DNA from: Bacteroidota bacterium
GTDB lineage: Bacteria; Bacteroidota; Bacteroidia; Flavobacteriales; Flavobacteriaceae
Reading direction: 5' to 3'
DNA length: 9,410 bases
Assembly (NCBI GenBank): GCA_023427845.1
Contig: JAEYZX010000113.1
Coordinates: 1-9,410 of the forward strand
Within the stretch, counting starts at the first letter, position 1, and every line of letters begins with the position of its first letter. Below the pieces are notes generated by a model. The model was given only the letters and a program-made list of their open reading frames with translations. It ran no database searches and had not been told where the DNA came from. A program made the translations under genes and the position numbers. Positions 1 to 6,905 of this stretch are shown piece by piece.

Positions 1-1
1 G

Positions 2-739
2 TTTATTGCGGTCAACTGCGGCGCCATACCTGAAAACTTGCTTGAATCGGAATTATTTGGATATGTAAAAGGTGCCTTCACAGGCGCAAATGAAACCCGC
101 GAGGGATTGTTCCAGGCGGCAAATGGAGGTACGATTTTCCTCGATGAAATCGGTACAGCACCTGCAAATGTGCAAACAAGGCTGCTTCGCGTACTCCAGG
201 AAAAAGAAATTACAATGATTGGCGCACACGTGCCTAAGAAAATTCAATTACGTATAATTGCGGCGACCAACAATAATCTAATGGCGATGGTGCGTAATGG
301 CTCGTTTCGTGAGGATCTTTATTACAGGCTCAATGTTGTAAACATCGAAACACCGCCTTTACGCGACCGCAAAGAAGATCTGGTGCCGTTGATTGAATTG
401 CTGTTAAAAAAGTACGGCGCCGAATATCGGAAACCTTCGATAAATATTTCAGAAGAGGCAATTGCATTATTGTCGCGGCATTCATGGCCGGGAAATGTCA
501 GGGAACTTGAAAACGTGATACAACGCCTGATAATCATGGGCGGAGACTCGATTGATGTAGCCGACCTTCCCGATTACCTGAAATATAATCTGCCGCAAAA
601 CGAAGAAGGGCTCAGATCGTTGAAAGACGTGGAGAAAAATCATATCCTGCAAGTTCTTTCTGCCGTTGGCAACAACAAAACGAAAGCTGCGGAAATATTA
701 CAGATCGACCGAAAGACGCTGCGACAGAAACTGTTATGA
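2..739 (+). CDS. Sigma-54-dependent response regulator / enhancer-binding protein, 3' part
   Basis: The frame is open from base 2, so the gene starts before the window; 245 residues are visible. The fragment covers most of an NtrC-type AAA+ domain that hydrolyses ATP to remodel sigma-54 RNA polymerase. Visible in order are the GAFTGA sigma-54 contact loop (fragment residues 24-29), Walker B (GGTIFLDEIG), the LLRVLQE segment, sensor I (RIIAATNNN), the FREDLYYRLNV region with the arginine finger, and sensor II (WPGNVRELENVI). The last ~40 residues form a Fis-type helix-turn-helix (NNKTKAAEILQIDRKTLRQKL) that ends the protein, as usual in the family. Walker A and any N-terminal receiver or sensor domain lie outside the window, so the input signal is unknown. 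An internal TTG at 38 is not a plausible start because it falls inside the conserved domain. The gene lies upstream of a four-cysteine protein and glutamate dehydrogenase, its possible targets by position only. Confidence 0.95.
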   Translation, partial: FIAVNCGAIPENLLESELFGYVKGAFTGANETREGLFQAANGGTIFLDEIGTAPANVQTRLLRVLQEKEITMIGAHVPKKIQLRIIAATNNNLMAMVRNGSFREDLYYRLNVVNIETPPLRDRKEDLVPLIELLLKKYGAEYRKPSINISEEAIALLSRHSWPGNVRELENVIQRLIIMGGDSIDVADLPDYLKYNLPQNEEGLRSLKDVEKNHILQVLSAVGNNKTKAAEILQIDRKTLRQKLL

Positions 740-756
740 TAAAAACCGGGGCAAAC

Positions 757-784
757 TTACCCGGGCGGGTAAAATCTACCCGCC
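757..784. repeat. Compact inverted repeat with three TACCCG-type half sites
   Basis: GGCGGGTA (764-771) and TACCCGCC (777-784) form a perfect 8-bp stem with a 5-nt loop. A further TTACCCG (757-763) makes a second overlapping near-palindrome with the GGGTAA at 767-772. It lies 18 bp after the stop of the sigma-54 activator gene. No T-run follows, so it is a poor intrinsic terminator. The three alternating half sites could instead be binding sites for a Fis-type HTH dimer, or a rho-dependent or attenuating hairpin. The sequence pattern is seen; the function is inferred. Confidence 0.5.
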
Positions 785-859
785 AATAAAGTTATATAAA
801 ATGGTATTTTAGAAGTTAACTAGTTGATTTTCAGACTATATGTTATCGAAAGCAAACGA

Positions 860-875
860 TGGCATACAGTTTGAC
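860..875 (+). promoter_or_regulatory. Weak candidate sigma-54 (-24/-12) promoter
   Basis: TGGCATACAGTTTGAC resembles the -24/-12 consensus, with GG at 861-862 and ten bases before GA at 873-874, where GC is expected. The position after a sigma-54 activator gene and ~75-100 bp downstream of the inverted repeat at 757-784 fits an activator/promoter arrangement. However, the invariant -12 GC is not matched, and the predicted transcription start (~886) would fall just inside the ATG at 882. Translation would then need the later in-frame ATG at 921. Confidence 0.2.
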
Positions 876-881
876 TAATGG

Positions 882-1139
882 ATGGCACAAACGGAAACTA
901 TCCATAAAATCACTGAAATGAACTTGCTAGAACATGACGAACGACGTGCGTCGTATCGGTCGGATTTCGACATTGATACGATTGCATCGTCACAACCAAC
1001 AATGAAAAGTACGGTTTTTCCTGAAGATTCCCCGGAGCCTGCAGAACAGATCGCACTCGGACTTTGTATTACTTGCGACAACTTAGGCGGCTGCGTTTGG
1101 CAGCACAACAACAAAATTAATTGTCAACACTTTCAATAA
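882..1139 (+). CDS. Small four-cysteine protein (putative metal-binding), function unknown
   Basis: An 85-residue protein with a polar N-terminal half that looks disordered (Ser, Asp and Glu rich, residues ~20-57). The last 28 residues carry a four-cysteine pattern: Cys-x2-Cys-x5-Cys-x10-Cys, in the context LCITCDNLGGCVW then CQHF at the end. I recall similar LCxxCxxxxxC...CxxF tails in small uncharacterised bacterial proteins, and the spacing suggests a zinc or iron-sulfur site, but this is inference. Its stop lies 2 nt before the glutamate dehydrogenase ATG, which argues for a real co-translated gene. ATG 882 is the first in-frame start; ATG 921 would leave the Cys tail intact and would be needed if the candidate promoter at 860-875 is used. 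No membrane segment or signal peptide is visible. Confidence 0.65.
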   Translation: MAQTETIHKITEMNLLEHDERRASYRSDFDIDTIASSQPTMKSTVFPEDSPEPAEQIALGLCITCDNLGGCVWQHNNKINCQHFQ

Positions 1140-1141
1140 AA

Positions 1142-2422
1142 ATGGAAACTATTAAAGAAAAAGAAAAACTCAGCATGCACGACGTGGTCATGCGCCAATT
1201 CAATGAAACTGCAGATGCAATGAATCTGGATACACACGTTAGAAAAATTCTTTCAATCACAAATAATGAAATTATCGTAAACTTCCCCGTGAAGATGGAC
1301 AACGGTTCGGTAGAGATTTTTACCGGATACCGCGTTCAGCACAACAACGTGCTTGGACCATATAAAGGCGGACTCAGATATCATCCAACAATCGATGTGA
1401 ATGATGCACGGGCACTTGCGATGTGGATGACATGGAAAACCGCATTGGCAGGATTGCCTTATGGTGGCGCCAAAGGCGGAATCAAAATTGACCCCCGCAA
1501 TTATTCTTTAGGTGAATTGGAACGGATTACGCGCCGATTTACATATGCGCTGGGAGACAATATCGGACCTGAGCACGATATTCCTGCTCCTGATGTCAAT
1601 ACGAATGAGCAAACAATGGCATGGATGGCCGATACGTATATGTCGACCAAACGCCCGGCCGAGCGTTCGATGAACCGTCACGTAGTTACCGGAAAACCTG
1701 TTGGTTTCGGCGGACTCGAAGGTCGTGACCGCGCAACCGGTTTTGGTGTTTATCTTTCGCTTAAACTGATGCTTTCCAAAAAAGGTGAAAGTCTTCAGGG
1801 AAAAAGATTCATCGTTCAGGGATTTGGAAACGTAGGATATTGGGCTTCGCATTTCCTTGTGAACGAAGGTGCGATATTGCTTGCAGTACAGGATGCACAT
1901 GCTACGCTTATAAACAAAGACGGAATTAAAGTTGAAGATTTGTTCCAGCATTCAAGTCCGCGTAAAGGCTCGATCAAAGGATTTGAAGGCGCAACGGAAA
2001 TGGAACCATCGGAATTTTTCGGACTGGAATGTGATATCCTAATTCCGGCTGCACTTGGAAACCAGATTACAGCAGCAAACGCTTTCATGATCAAAGCACC
2101 GATCGTTGCCGAAGGAGCCAATGGCCCAACCGACATCGAAGGTGAGAAAATATTGCTTGCTAACGGAATATCGATAATCCCTGATATTTTATGTAACTCA
2201 GGTGGTGTAATCGGAAGTTATTTCGAATGGCTGCAGAACCGAAACGGTGAAGTGTGGCATTTGGACGAGGTGATGCAAAAAATTGAGAAGAAATTCTCTG
2301 CCGTCTATAATAAAGTCGATGCCATTGCACAAGAAAGTCAGAAAGACTTCCGGACAGCAGCTTATATTCTCGCTTTATCGCGAATTGAAACCGCTTACAA
2401 ACAACGTGGAATTTTTCCATAA
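1142..2422 (+). CDS. Glutamate dehydrogenase (Glu/Leu/Phe/Val dehydrogenase family)
   Basis: Catalyses reversible oxidative deamination of glutamate to 2-oxoglutarate and ammonium in the cytosol, linking nitrogen and central carbon metabolism. The 426-residue length is typical of hexameric bacterial enzymes. Catalytic residues are all present: Lys75 in GPYKGGLRYHP, Lys99, Lys111 in PYGGAKGG and Asp151 in PAPDV. Their spacing (24, 12 and 40 residues) equals that of Lys89, Lys113, Lys125 and Asp165 in the Clostridium symbiosum enzyme as I remember it. The Rossmann motif GFGNVG is at 227-232, followed by Asp251 near the end of the second strand, which hints at NAD(H) but does not prove it. Later conserved segments are CDILIPAALGNQIT and VAEGANGPT. 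I chose ATG 1142 over an upstream in-frame TTG (1121) because the TTG would overlap the Cys-protein gene, while ATG 1142 sits 2 nt after its stop. Confidence 0.96.
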   Translation: METIKEKEKLSMHDVVMRQFNETADAMNLDTHVRKILSITNNEIIVNFPVKMDNGSVEIFTGYRVQHNNVLGPYKGGLRYHPTIDVNDARALAMWMTWKTALAGLPYGGAKGGIKIDPRNYSLGELERITRRFTYALGDNIGPEHDIPAPDVNTNEQTMAWMADTYMSTKRPAERSMNRHVVTGKPVGFGGLEGRDRATGFGVYLSLKLMLSKKGESLQGKRFIVQGFGNVGYWASHFLVNEGAILLAVQDAHATLINKDGIKVEDLFQHSSPRKGSIKGFEGATEMEPSEFFGLECDILIPAALGNQITAANAFMIKAPIVAEGANGPTDIEGEKILLANGISIIPDILCNSGGVIGSYFEWLQNRNGEVWHLDEVMQKIEKKFSAVYNKVDAIAQESQKDFRTAAYILALSRIETAYKQRGIFP

Positions 2423-2452
2423 ATAAGCGATTAAACTATAAAATACAGTATT

Positions 2453-2866
2453 ATGAAATATGGAGGATTGATTGTTGAGGCAAAAGAATATGAATCCCTG
2501 ATGCAAATCATGGGCATGGCACACCATCTGCATGATAAAACATACAAAGCGTCGGTTGACCAGCTTTTGGCCGAGTTGAAATCGGCCAAAAAAGTCACGT
2601 TGTCAAATATGCCGTCAGATGTAGTGAGGTTCAATTCGGTTGTGACCATCGAGATTCCTAAAGGCGGGACGCGAACCGTGCAGGTCGTATTGCCTGAGAG
2701 AAGCAACCTGGCCGCAAACCGAATTTCGATACTCGCTCCAATGGGACTGGCATTGTATGGATATGCGCAGGACGACGAAGTACAATGGCAGTTTCCTGCT
2801 GGAATTCAGCAGATACGGATATTGAAAGTAGAACAGAATGTAGAAGAAATAAAATCAGTCATATAA
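2453..2866 (+). CDS. Rnk/GreA-GreB C-terminal-domain family protein
   Basis: A 137-residue cytosolic protein. Residues ~55-128 match the FKBP-like C-terminal fold of transcript-cleavage factors GreA/GreB and the regulator Rnk: the strand FNSVVTIEI (60-68), then VQVVLPERSN, and the signature ISILAPMGLALYGYAQDDEV (91-110) followed by WQFPAG. The N-terminal ~50 residues are short and helical, not the long acidic coiled coil of GreA/GreB, so cleavage-factor activity is unlikely and a Rnk-like polymerase-binding role is a better guess. This length and layout are common in Bacteroidota GreA/GreB-family proteins. It follows glutamate dehydrogenase by 30 nt and overlaps the next gene by one base. Whether it shares a transcript with glutamate dehydrogenase is open. 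Confidence 0.85.
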   Translation: MKYGGLIVEAKEYESLMQIMGMAHHLHDKTYKASVDQLLAELKSAKKVTLSNMPSDVVRFNSVVTIEIPKGGTRTVQVVLPERSNLAANRISILAPMGLALYGYAQDDEVQWQFPAGIQQIRILKVEQNVEEIKSVI

Positions 2867-3279
2867 TGGAAAATTTGGTATTGCTTCATCAGAACGACGA
2901 GGAAATCCATAAGAAGTTTATGATGAACGACCTCATCCGGTGGAAGGAAGAAATCGAAATCATCAATGTTGAAATGATCTTCTACAAAAACCTGATCAAC
3001 GCGCATCTTAAGGAATTGACAACCTGGAACTCGGCCGATTACACGCAGCTTTTCAATGGTATTGCCGACGTACAGTATTACAATGCGCTTTTCCAAAAAG
3101 AATTCAATGAATTCAGCAACAAGCTGGAGGGAATAAAGGAGTGCGATGACCTGCAATGTGAAACCTACTTTCTGAACGACCATGCAAGGTTCAAACAAAA
3201 CATTGAGAAGCATTTTTCGAACTACAAAGAGTTCAAAAAAAGCATTTTTAGTTACTTACGGACTAAGTACAATTACTGA
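2866..3279 (+). CDS. Unknown helical protein, translationally coupled to the Rnk-like gene
   Basis: A 137-residue protein I do not recognise. It is strongly charged and predicted helical along most of its length, with heptad-like stretches at ~18-52 (NDLIRWKEEIEIINVEMIFY) and 75-130 (Phe/Tyr/Lys rich), and no signal peptide or membrane segment. Cys93 and Cys98 are the only cysteines. The start is the ATG inside TAATG, overlapping the preceding stop by one base. An earlier in-frame ATG at 2785 would lie inside the Rnk-like gene and is rejected because those residues merely read that gene out of frame. The tight overlap suggests coupled translation and perhaps a partner of the Rnk-like protein. 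It could be a small coiled-coil adaptor, but no function is claimed. Confidence 0.8.
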   Translation: MENLVLLHQNDEEIHKKFMMNDLIRWKEEIEIINVEMIFYKNLINAHLKELTTWNSADYTQLFNGIADVQYYNALFQKEFNEFSNKLEGIKECDDLQCETYFLNDHARFKQNIEKHFSNYKEFKKSIFSYLRTKYNY

Positions 3280-3286
3280 TTTATTT

Positions 3287-3360
3287 CAGCGCGGCAGGAT
3301 CGTCTTCTAAGCATTGTGGATATGCTTTTCGTTTGATACCCTCTGACGATCCTGCGGCTG
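3287..3360. repeat. Branched long inverted repeat between converging genes
   Basis: GCAGGATCGTC (3294-3304) pairs perfectly with GACGATCCTGC (3345-3355), and CAGC (3287-3290) with GCTG (3357-3360) extends the stem across a small internal loop. The apical segment contains its own 6-bp hairpin, AAGCAT (3309-3314) with ATGCTT (3322-3327). It starts 7 nt after the stop of the helical-protein gene. It could fold as an RNA 3' end, act as a terminator or processing element, or be one copy of a dispersed palindromic repeat. No other copy is in this window. Confidence 0.55.
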
Positions 3361-3409
3361 ATTTAATTTAAGCAATGTATGAATACCGATTATTAATTCA
3401 AAGAAAAGA

Positions 3410-3434
3410 CGAAGCATTGCTCCGTTTTTTTTTT
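3410..3434 (+). terminator. Possible weak intrinsic terminator of the gdh-side transcript
   Basis: A short imperfect hairpin (CGAAGC, loop ATT, GCTCCG, one mismatch) is followed directly by ten T residues (3425-3434). It lies ~130 bp after the last plus-strand stop and before the converging Crp-like gene. The stem is only about five pairs, so termination strength is uncertain. The T-run is the best support. Confidence 0.4.
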
Positions 3435-3518
3435 ATATCATCCTGAGCAAAACTGGATTTATGCTTTTCATGTATGAGTTCCTGCCGAATTGAACCTCAT
3501 CGTCAATTCAGTGGCGGC

Positions 3519-4088
3519 TTACTTTCCTTTACGGATCCGGCTCAATGATTGTGGTTTTATTCCAAGGAACGACGCGATCAGGTATTGTGGAATTCGCTGT
3601 ATGAAATGTGGATGCGATCTGGAAAATTCGGCATAGCGGTGTTCTGCATCCTCACTGATTGTCTTTGCGATCCGCCGATGTTGGAATGCGAGTGTGTTTT
3701 GAAGCAGAATCCGGAAAAACCGGTCAAACAACGGATGCCGTTCACAAAGAAGTTCAAAATTCGGTCTGCTTAGCAGCAATGCCGTTGTAGGTTCCAGCGT
3801 TTCGATCGTGGAAACCGCGGGCTTGCCACCAAAATAACTTGAGGCATCGGTGATCCAGTACCCTTCGACCGCAAATTGGATCACGTTCCTATCGCCTTTG
3901 TCGTTCATGTAATAAGAGTAACAGGCACCTTTTATAATGTAATATTGATACTTACAGGCCTGTCCCGCTTCGGCTAAAAATTCTTTCTTCTCAAACGATT
4001 TTTCGAATGCGTAGTTATGTATATCGGTATACATAGCATCGGGAATTTTTTCGCCCAAAGTGCGTTCAATATTATCGCGAAGCCTCAT
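3519..4088 (-). CDS. Crp/Fnr-family transcriptional regulator (cNMP-binding-like domain + HTH)
   Basis: A 189-residue protein of the Crp/Fnr type common in Bacteroidota. Residues ~25-115 form the beta-roll effector domain (FEKKEFLAEAGQACKYQYYIIKGACYSYY, then VIQFAVEGYWI), followed by the dimerisation helix (~115-145) and a compact C-terminal HTH (RIPQYLIASFLGIKPQSLSRIRK, 165-187). The usual FGELAL phosphate-binding cassette of true cAMP receptors is not present (the segment reads WITDASSYFGG), so cyclic-nucleotide binding is doubtful. The cysteines are Cys45, Cys56 and Cys115. There is no N-terminal four-cysteine cluster, so an oxygen-sensing Fnr role is unlikely. The ATG at the 4088 end is the natural start. 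A lipoprotein gene lies 54 nt upstream on the same strand and may be cotranscribed. Its targets are unknown. Confidence 0.9.
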   Translation of the reverse strand: MRLRDNIERTLGEKIPDAMYTDIHNYAFEKSFEKKEFLAEAGQACKYQYYIIKGACYSYYMNDKGDRNVIQFAVEGYWITDASSYFGGKPAVSTIETLEPTTALLLSRPNFELLCERHPLFDRFFRILLQNTLAFQHRRIAKTISEDAEHRYAEFSRSHPHFIQRIPQYLIASFLGIKPQSLSRIRKGK

Positions 4089-4142
4089 CGTTTTGACTTT
4101 TTATAAAGATAACCATAAGAATCGAGCATTTGAATTATGGTA

Positions 4143-4568
4143 CTACTGCGTTACTTGAAACGCATATGAAATGCTGTTTTCATGTGGGGAATTCGCAGGC
4201 AGAGCCGAATTTTGTGAAATTGCGATCACGCCATCTTCGGCAATCGAAATCAAATACGGAATAGCAACCTCGCTGTTGTTTTGCATCATCGCGGTCATTT
4301 GCGCTTCAAACGGAGGTCTGACAGTAATTGTTTTCGAAAAAATGGTCATGTCGGTAGTCACGGTAACCGATTCATCGTTGCCTGTTACAACCACCTGTTC
4401 GCCATATTGATCGACATAGGTAACCGATAAAATAGGGTTTGCAAGTGTTTCAACCGCAATTCGATATTCGAGTTCAATTGATCTTACTTTCTTATCGTCG
4501 TCTGAACATGAACTGAAAAACAGCGATGATAGAATCGCCATTGCCGTAAATCTAAAATTGTTTAACAT
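4143..4568 (-). CDS. Putative surface-exposed lipoprotein, function unknown
   Basis: A 141-residue protein with a type II signal peptide: MLNNFRF, a hydrophobic stretch (8-18), then the lipobox FFSSC with lipidated Cys21. The residues just after the cysteine (SDDDKK, 22-27) resemble the Bacteroidota lipoprotein export signal, a Ser/Lys plus acidic cluster, which sends lipoproteins to the outer face of the outer membrane. The mature ~120 residues are rich in beta-prone Val/Thr/Ile patterns (SVTVTTDMTIFSKTITV) and contain no cysteine after Cys21. They look like a single small beta-sandwich domain, but no family is recognised. It is divergent from the catalase gene (166 bp apart) and upstream of the Crp-like gene on the same strand. 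Confidence 0.8.
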   Translation of the reverse strand: MLNNFRFTAMAILSSLFFSSCSDDDKKVRSIELEYRIAVETLANPILSVTYVDQYGEQVVVTGNDESVTVTTDMTIFSKTITVRPPFEAQMTAMMQNNSEVAIPYLISIAEDGVIAISQNSALPANSPHENSISYAFQVTQ

Positions 4569-4734
4569 AGCCGTTGTTTTTACTTAAAGTTAGGAAATAT
4601 ATTTTAGAAATCAGGCTATTAGTTAAAAGAGAAACCCATAAATATTGGACGCAGATTGTGTATGATGAAGTGAAAATCATGTAAATTTTTCCATTTTTGA
4701 ATCAGTAGCTTTATGAAATTCAAAACAAGGTACT

Positions 4735-6894
4735 ATGAAAGAAAAAGACATTCCGCAACAAAATCTACAGGACGAAAAGCAACGAGACCTGCTCGTAAAC
4801 CGCTCGGTGGGCACCAACAAATTCATGACCACCAATCAGGGCGTGCGGGTAAACGACGACAATAACATGCTCAAAGCGGGCGAACGTGGCCCGTCATTGC
4901 TCGAGGATTTCATATTCCGCGAAAAGATGACGCACTTTGACCATGAACGTATTCCTGAGCGAATAGTACATGCCCGTGGATCCGGTGCACACGGCTTTTT
5001 TGAAGTTACTAATCCGATACCGCAATTTACAAAAGCAGGTTTCCTTCAGGAGAAAGGCCAGCGAACACCGGTTTTTGCACGATTTTCTACTGTACAGGGC
5101 TCACGCGGGTCAACTGATTTGGCAAGGGATACACGTGGATTCTCAGTTAAATTTTATACTCAGGAAGGCATATACGATTTGGTATCGAATAACATGCCGG
5201 TGTTCTTTATTCAGGACGCCATGAAATTTCCCGACCTGGTGCATGCCGTAAAGCCCGAACCGCACAATGAAATTCCGGAAGCATCCGCTGCACACGATAC
5301 GTTTTGGGATTTCATTTCACTGATGCCCGAATCGATGCACATGATTATGTGGGTGATGTCGGATCGTGCGATACCACGAAGTTATCGTATGATGGAAGGT
5401 TTCGGAGTTCATACCTTCCGTTTTATAAACGATAAAAACGAATCGCATTTTGTAAAATTCCATTGGAAACCAAAATTGGGTACCCACGCAGTTATTTGGG
5501 ATGAAGCTCAGAAGATTTCTGGAAAAAATTCAGATTTCCACCGACAGGATTTGTGGGAGGCAATTGAACAGGGTCACTTCCCGGAGTGGGATTTTGGCGT
5601 TCAGATTGTTCCCGAAGCCGACGAGCACAAATTTGATTTCGATTTGTTAGATCCGACGAAAATAATTCCGGAAGAGCTTGTTCCCGTGCAGATTATAGGG
5701 CGAATGGTACTTAATAAAAACCCCGATAACTTTTTTGCCGAAACCGAACAGATTGCATTTCATCCCGGTCATGTAGTACCCGGAATCGATTTTACAAACG
5801 ATCCGCTACTACAAGGCCGCCTGTTCTCGTATACCGATACACAGCTGATACGATTGGGCGGACCAAATTTCCATGAAATTCCGATCAACCGTACTGTCGC
5901 ACCGATGCACAACAACCAGCGCAACGGTCATCACCGGCATGAAGTCAATGTTGGCCGTGTCGCCTATTTCCCGAATTCGCTTGGAGGTGGCTGCCCTTAT
6001 CAGGCGTCAATGAAAGAAGGCGGATTTGTAAGCCATCATGAACGTATTGATGCGCATAAAGTGCGCGCACGGAGCGAAAGTTTTTCCGATCATTTCACTC
6101 AGGCCAAGCTATTTTATGACAGCCAGACCGATGTCGAGAAAAAACACATTATAAAAGCGTTTCGGTTTGAACTCGGGAAAGTCGAGACAACCGAAATCAG
6201 GTTGCGGATGCTAGGACTTATAGCGCAGGTTGATCAACAGCTTGCGGAAGAGGTTGGAAAAGGACTAGGGATGAAAGTTCCACCGCGGCCGATTGAACCG
6301 ATGAATCAGGGTGTACCGCCTAATGAAAACGCGGACAAGCAGGCGACAAAGCCTGTAAAAAAACCGTCTGTAAAATCCTCGGCGCCGTTAAGCATGATCA
6401 AAAACCCAACCAACTCGCCTACTATCGCAACCCGCCGGGTCGCTTTCGTTTGTGCAGATGGCGCAAGTGAAGATTCAATTGCAAACCTGAAAGAAGCATT
6501 GAAGAAAGAAGATGCGTGTCCGTTCATCGTTGCAAATCATCTTGGATTCGTCACTACGGATAAAGGCGGTGAAATTCCGATCGACTTCAGTTTCTTTACG
6601 GCATCTTCTGTATTGTTTGACGCAATATTTATTATGGCCGGCGATTCTGATGATCTTGGAAACAATGCCGATCTGATGGATTTCATCAGCGATGCATATC
6701 GTCATTGCAAGGTGATCGGGGCCGATGCGAAAGGAAAGAAGTTCATCGAATCAACTCAATTTGCATCGAAAATCGTTGACAATAAGAACCTCGGATTGCT
6801 GGTGCAAAACAATGCTGTCGACTCGGCATTTGCAAAAGATTTTATAACCGCGATGGCGCAACATCGCTTTTGGGAACGTGAAGACAAACTATAA
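4735..6894 (+). CDS. katE: Large-subunit heme catalase, HPII (KatE) type
   Basis: Decomposes hydrogen peroxide to water and oxygen in the cytosol. At 719 residues it is a clade-2 large-subunit catalase. The core (~20-510) shows the distal His79 in RIVHARGSGAHG, catalytic Asn152 in DLVSNNMPVFFIQD and the proximal heme ligand Tyr366 in GRLFSYTDTQ. His343 (FHPGH) is exactly 23 residues before Tyr366, matching the His392-Tyr415 pair that is covalently crosslinked in Escherichia coli HPII, so the same bond and a modified heme d are plausible. A Lys/Pro-rich linker (~525-560) leads to the C-terminal flavodoxin/DJ-1-like domain (~566-719, starting TRRVAFVCADG), which has no obvious nucleophilic cysteine at the elbow (IMAGDSDD). 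ATG 4735 has AAGG 4 nt upstream. The ferritin-like gene begins 11 nt after the stop, forming an oxidative-stress operon. No regulator site is clear. Confidence 0.97.
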   Translation: MKEKDIPQQNLQDEKQRDLLVNRSVGTNKFMTTNQGVRVNDDNNMLKAGERGPSLLEDFIFREKMTHFDHERIPERIVHARGSGAHGFFEVTNPIPQFTKAGFLQEKGQRTPVFARFSTVQGSRGSTDLARDTRGFSVKFYTQEGIYDLVSNNMPVFFIQDAMKFPDLVHAVKPEPHNEIPEASAAHDTFWDFISLMPESMHMIMWVMSDRAIPRSYRMMEGFGVHTFRFINDKNESHFVKFHWKPKLGTHAVIWDEAQKISGKNSDFHRQDLWEAIEQGHFPEWDFGVQIVPEADEHKFDFDLLDPTKIIPEELVPVQIIGRMVLNKNPDNFFAETEQIAFHPGHVVPGIDFTNDPLLQGRLFSYTDTQLIRLGGPNFHEIPINRTVAPMHNNQRNGHHRHEVNVGRVAYFPNSLGGGCPYQASMKEGGFVSHHERIDAHKVRARSESFSDHFTQAKLFYDSQTDVEKKHIIKAFRFELGKVETTEIRLRMLGLIAQVDQQLAEEVGKGLGMKVPPRPIEPMNQGVPPNENADKQATKPVKKPSVKSSAPLSMIKNPTNSPTIATRRVAFVCADGASEDSIANLKEALKKEDACPFIVANHLGFVTTDKGGEIPIDFSFFTASSVLFDAIFIMAGDSDDLGNNADLMDFISDAYRHCKVIGADAKGKKFIESTQFASKIVDNKNLGLLVQNNAVDSAFAKDFITAMAQHRFWEREDKL

Positions 6895-6905
6895 AAGAAC
6901 AAATT

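Noticed and set aside
1508..1951. 147-codon minus-strand open frame inside glutamate dehydrogenase
   Set aside because: It is a shadow of a well-conserved gene and shows no recognisable domain.
2785..2865. Upstream ATG extension of the helical-protein gene
   Set aside because: It would overlap the conserved C-terminal part of the Rnk-like gene by 82 bp. The TAATG start is more economical.
4104..4111. TAnnTTTA elements resembling the Bacteroidota -7 box upstream of the Crp-like gene (4104-4111), the lipoprotein (4585-4592) and the catalase (4706-4713)
   Set aside because: All differ from TAnnTTTG at the last base and none has a convincing TTG -33 element at the right distance. Such 8-mers are frequent in AT-rich gaps.
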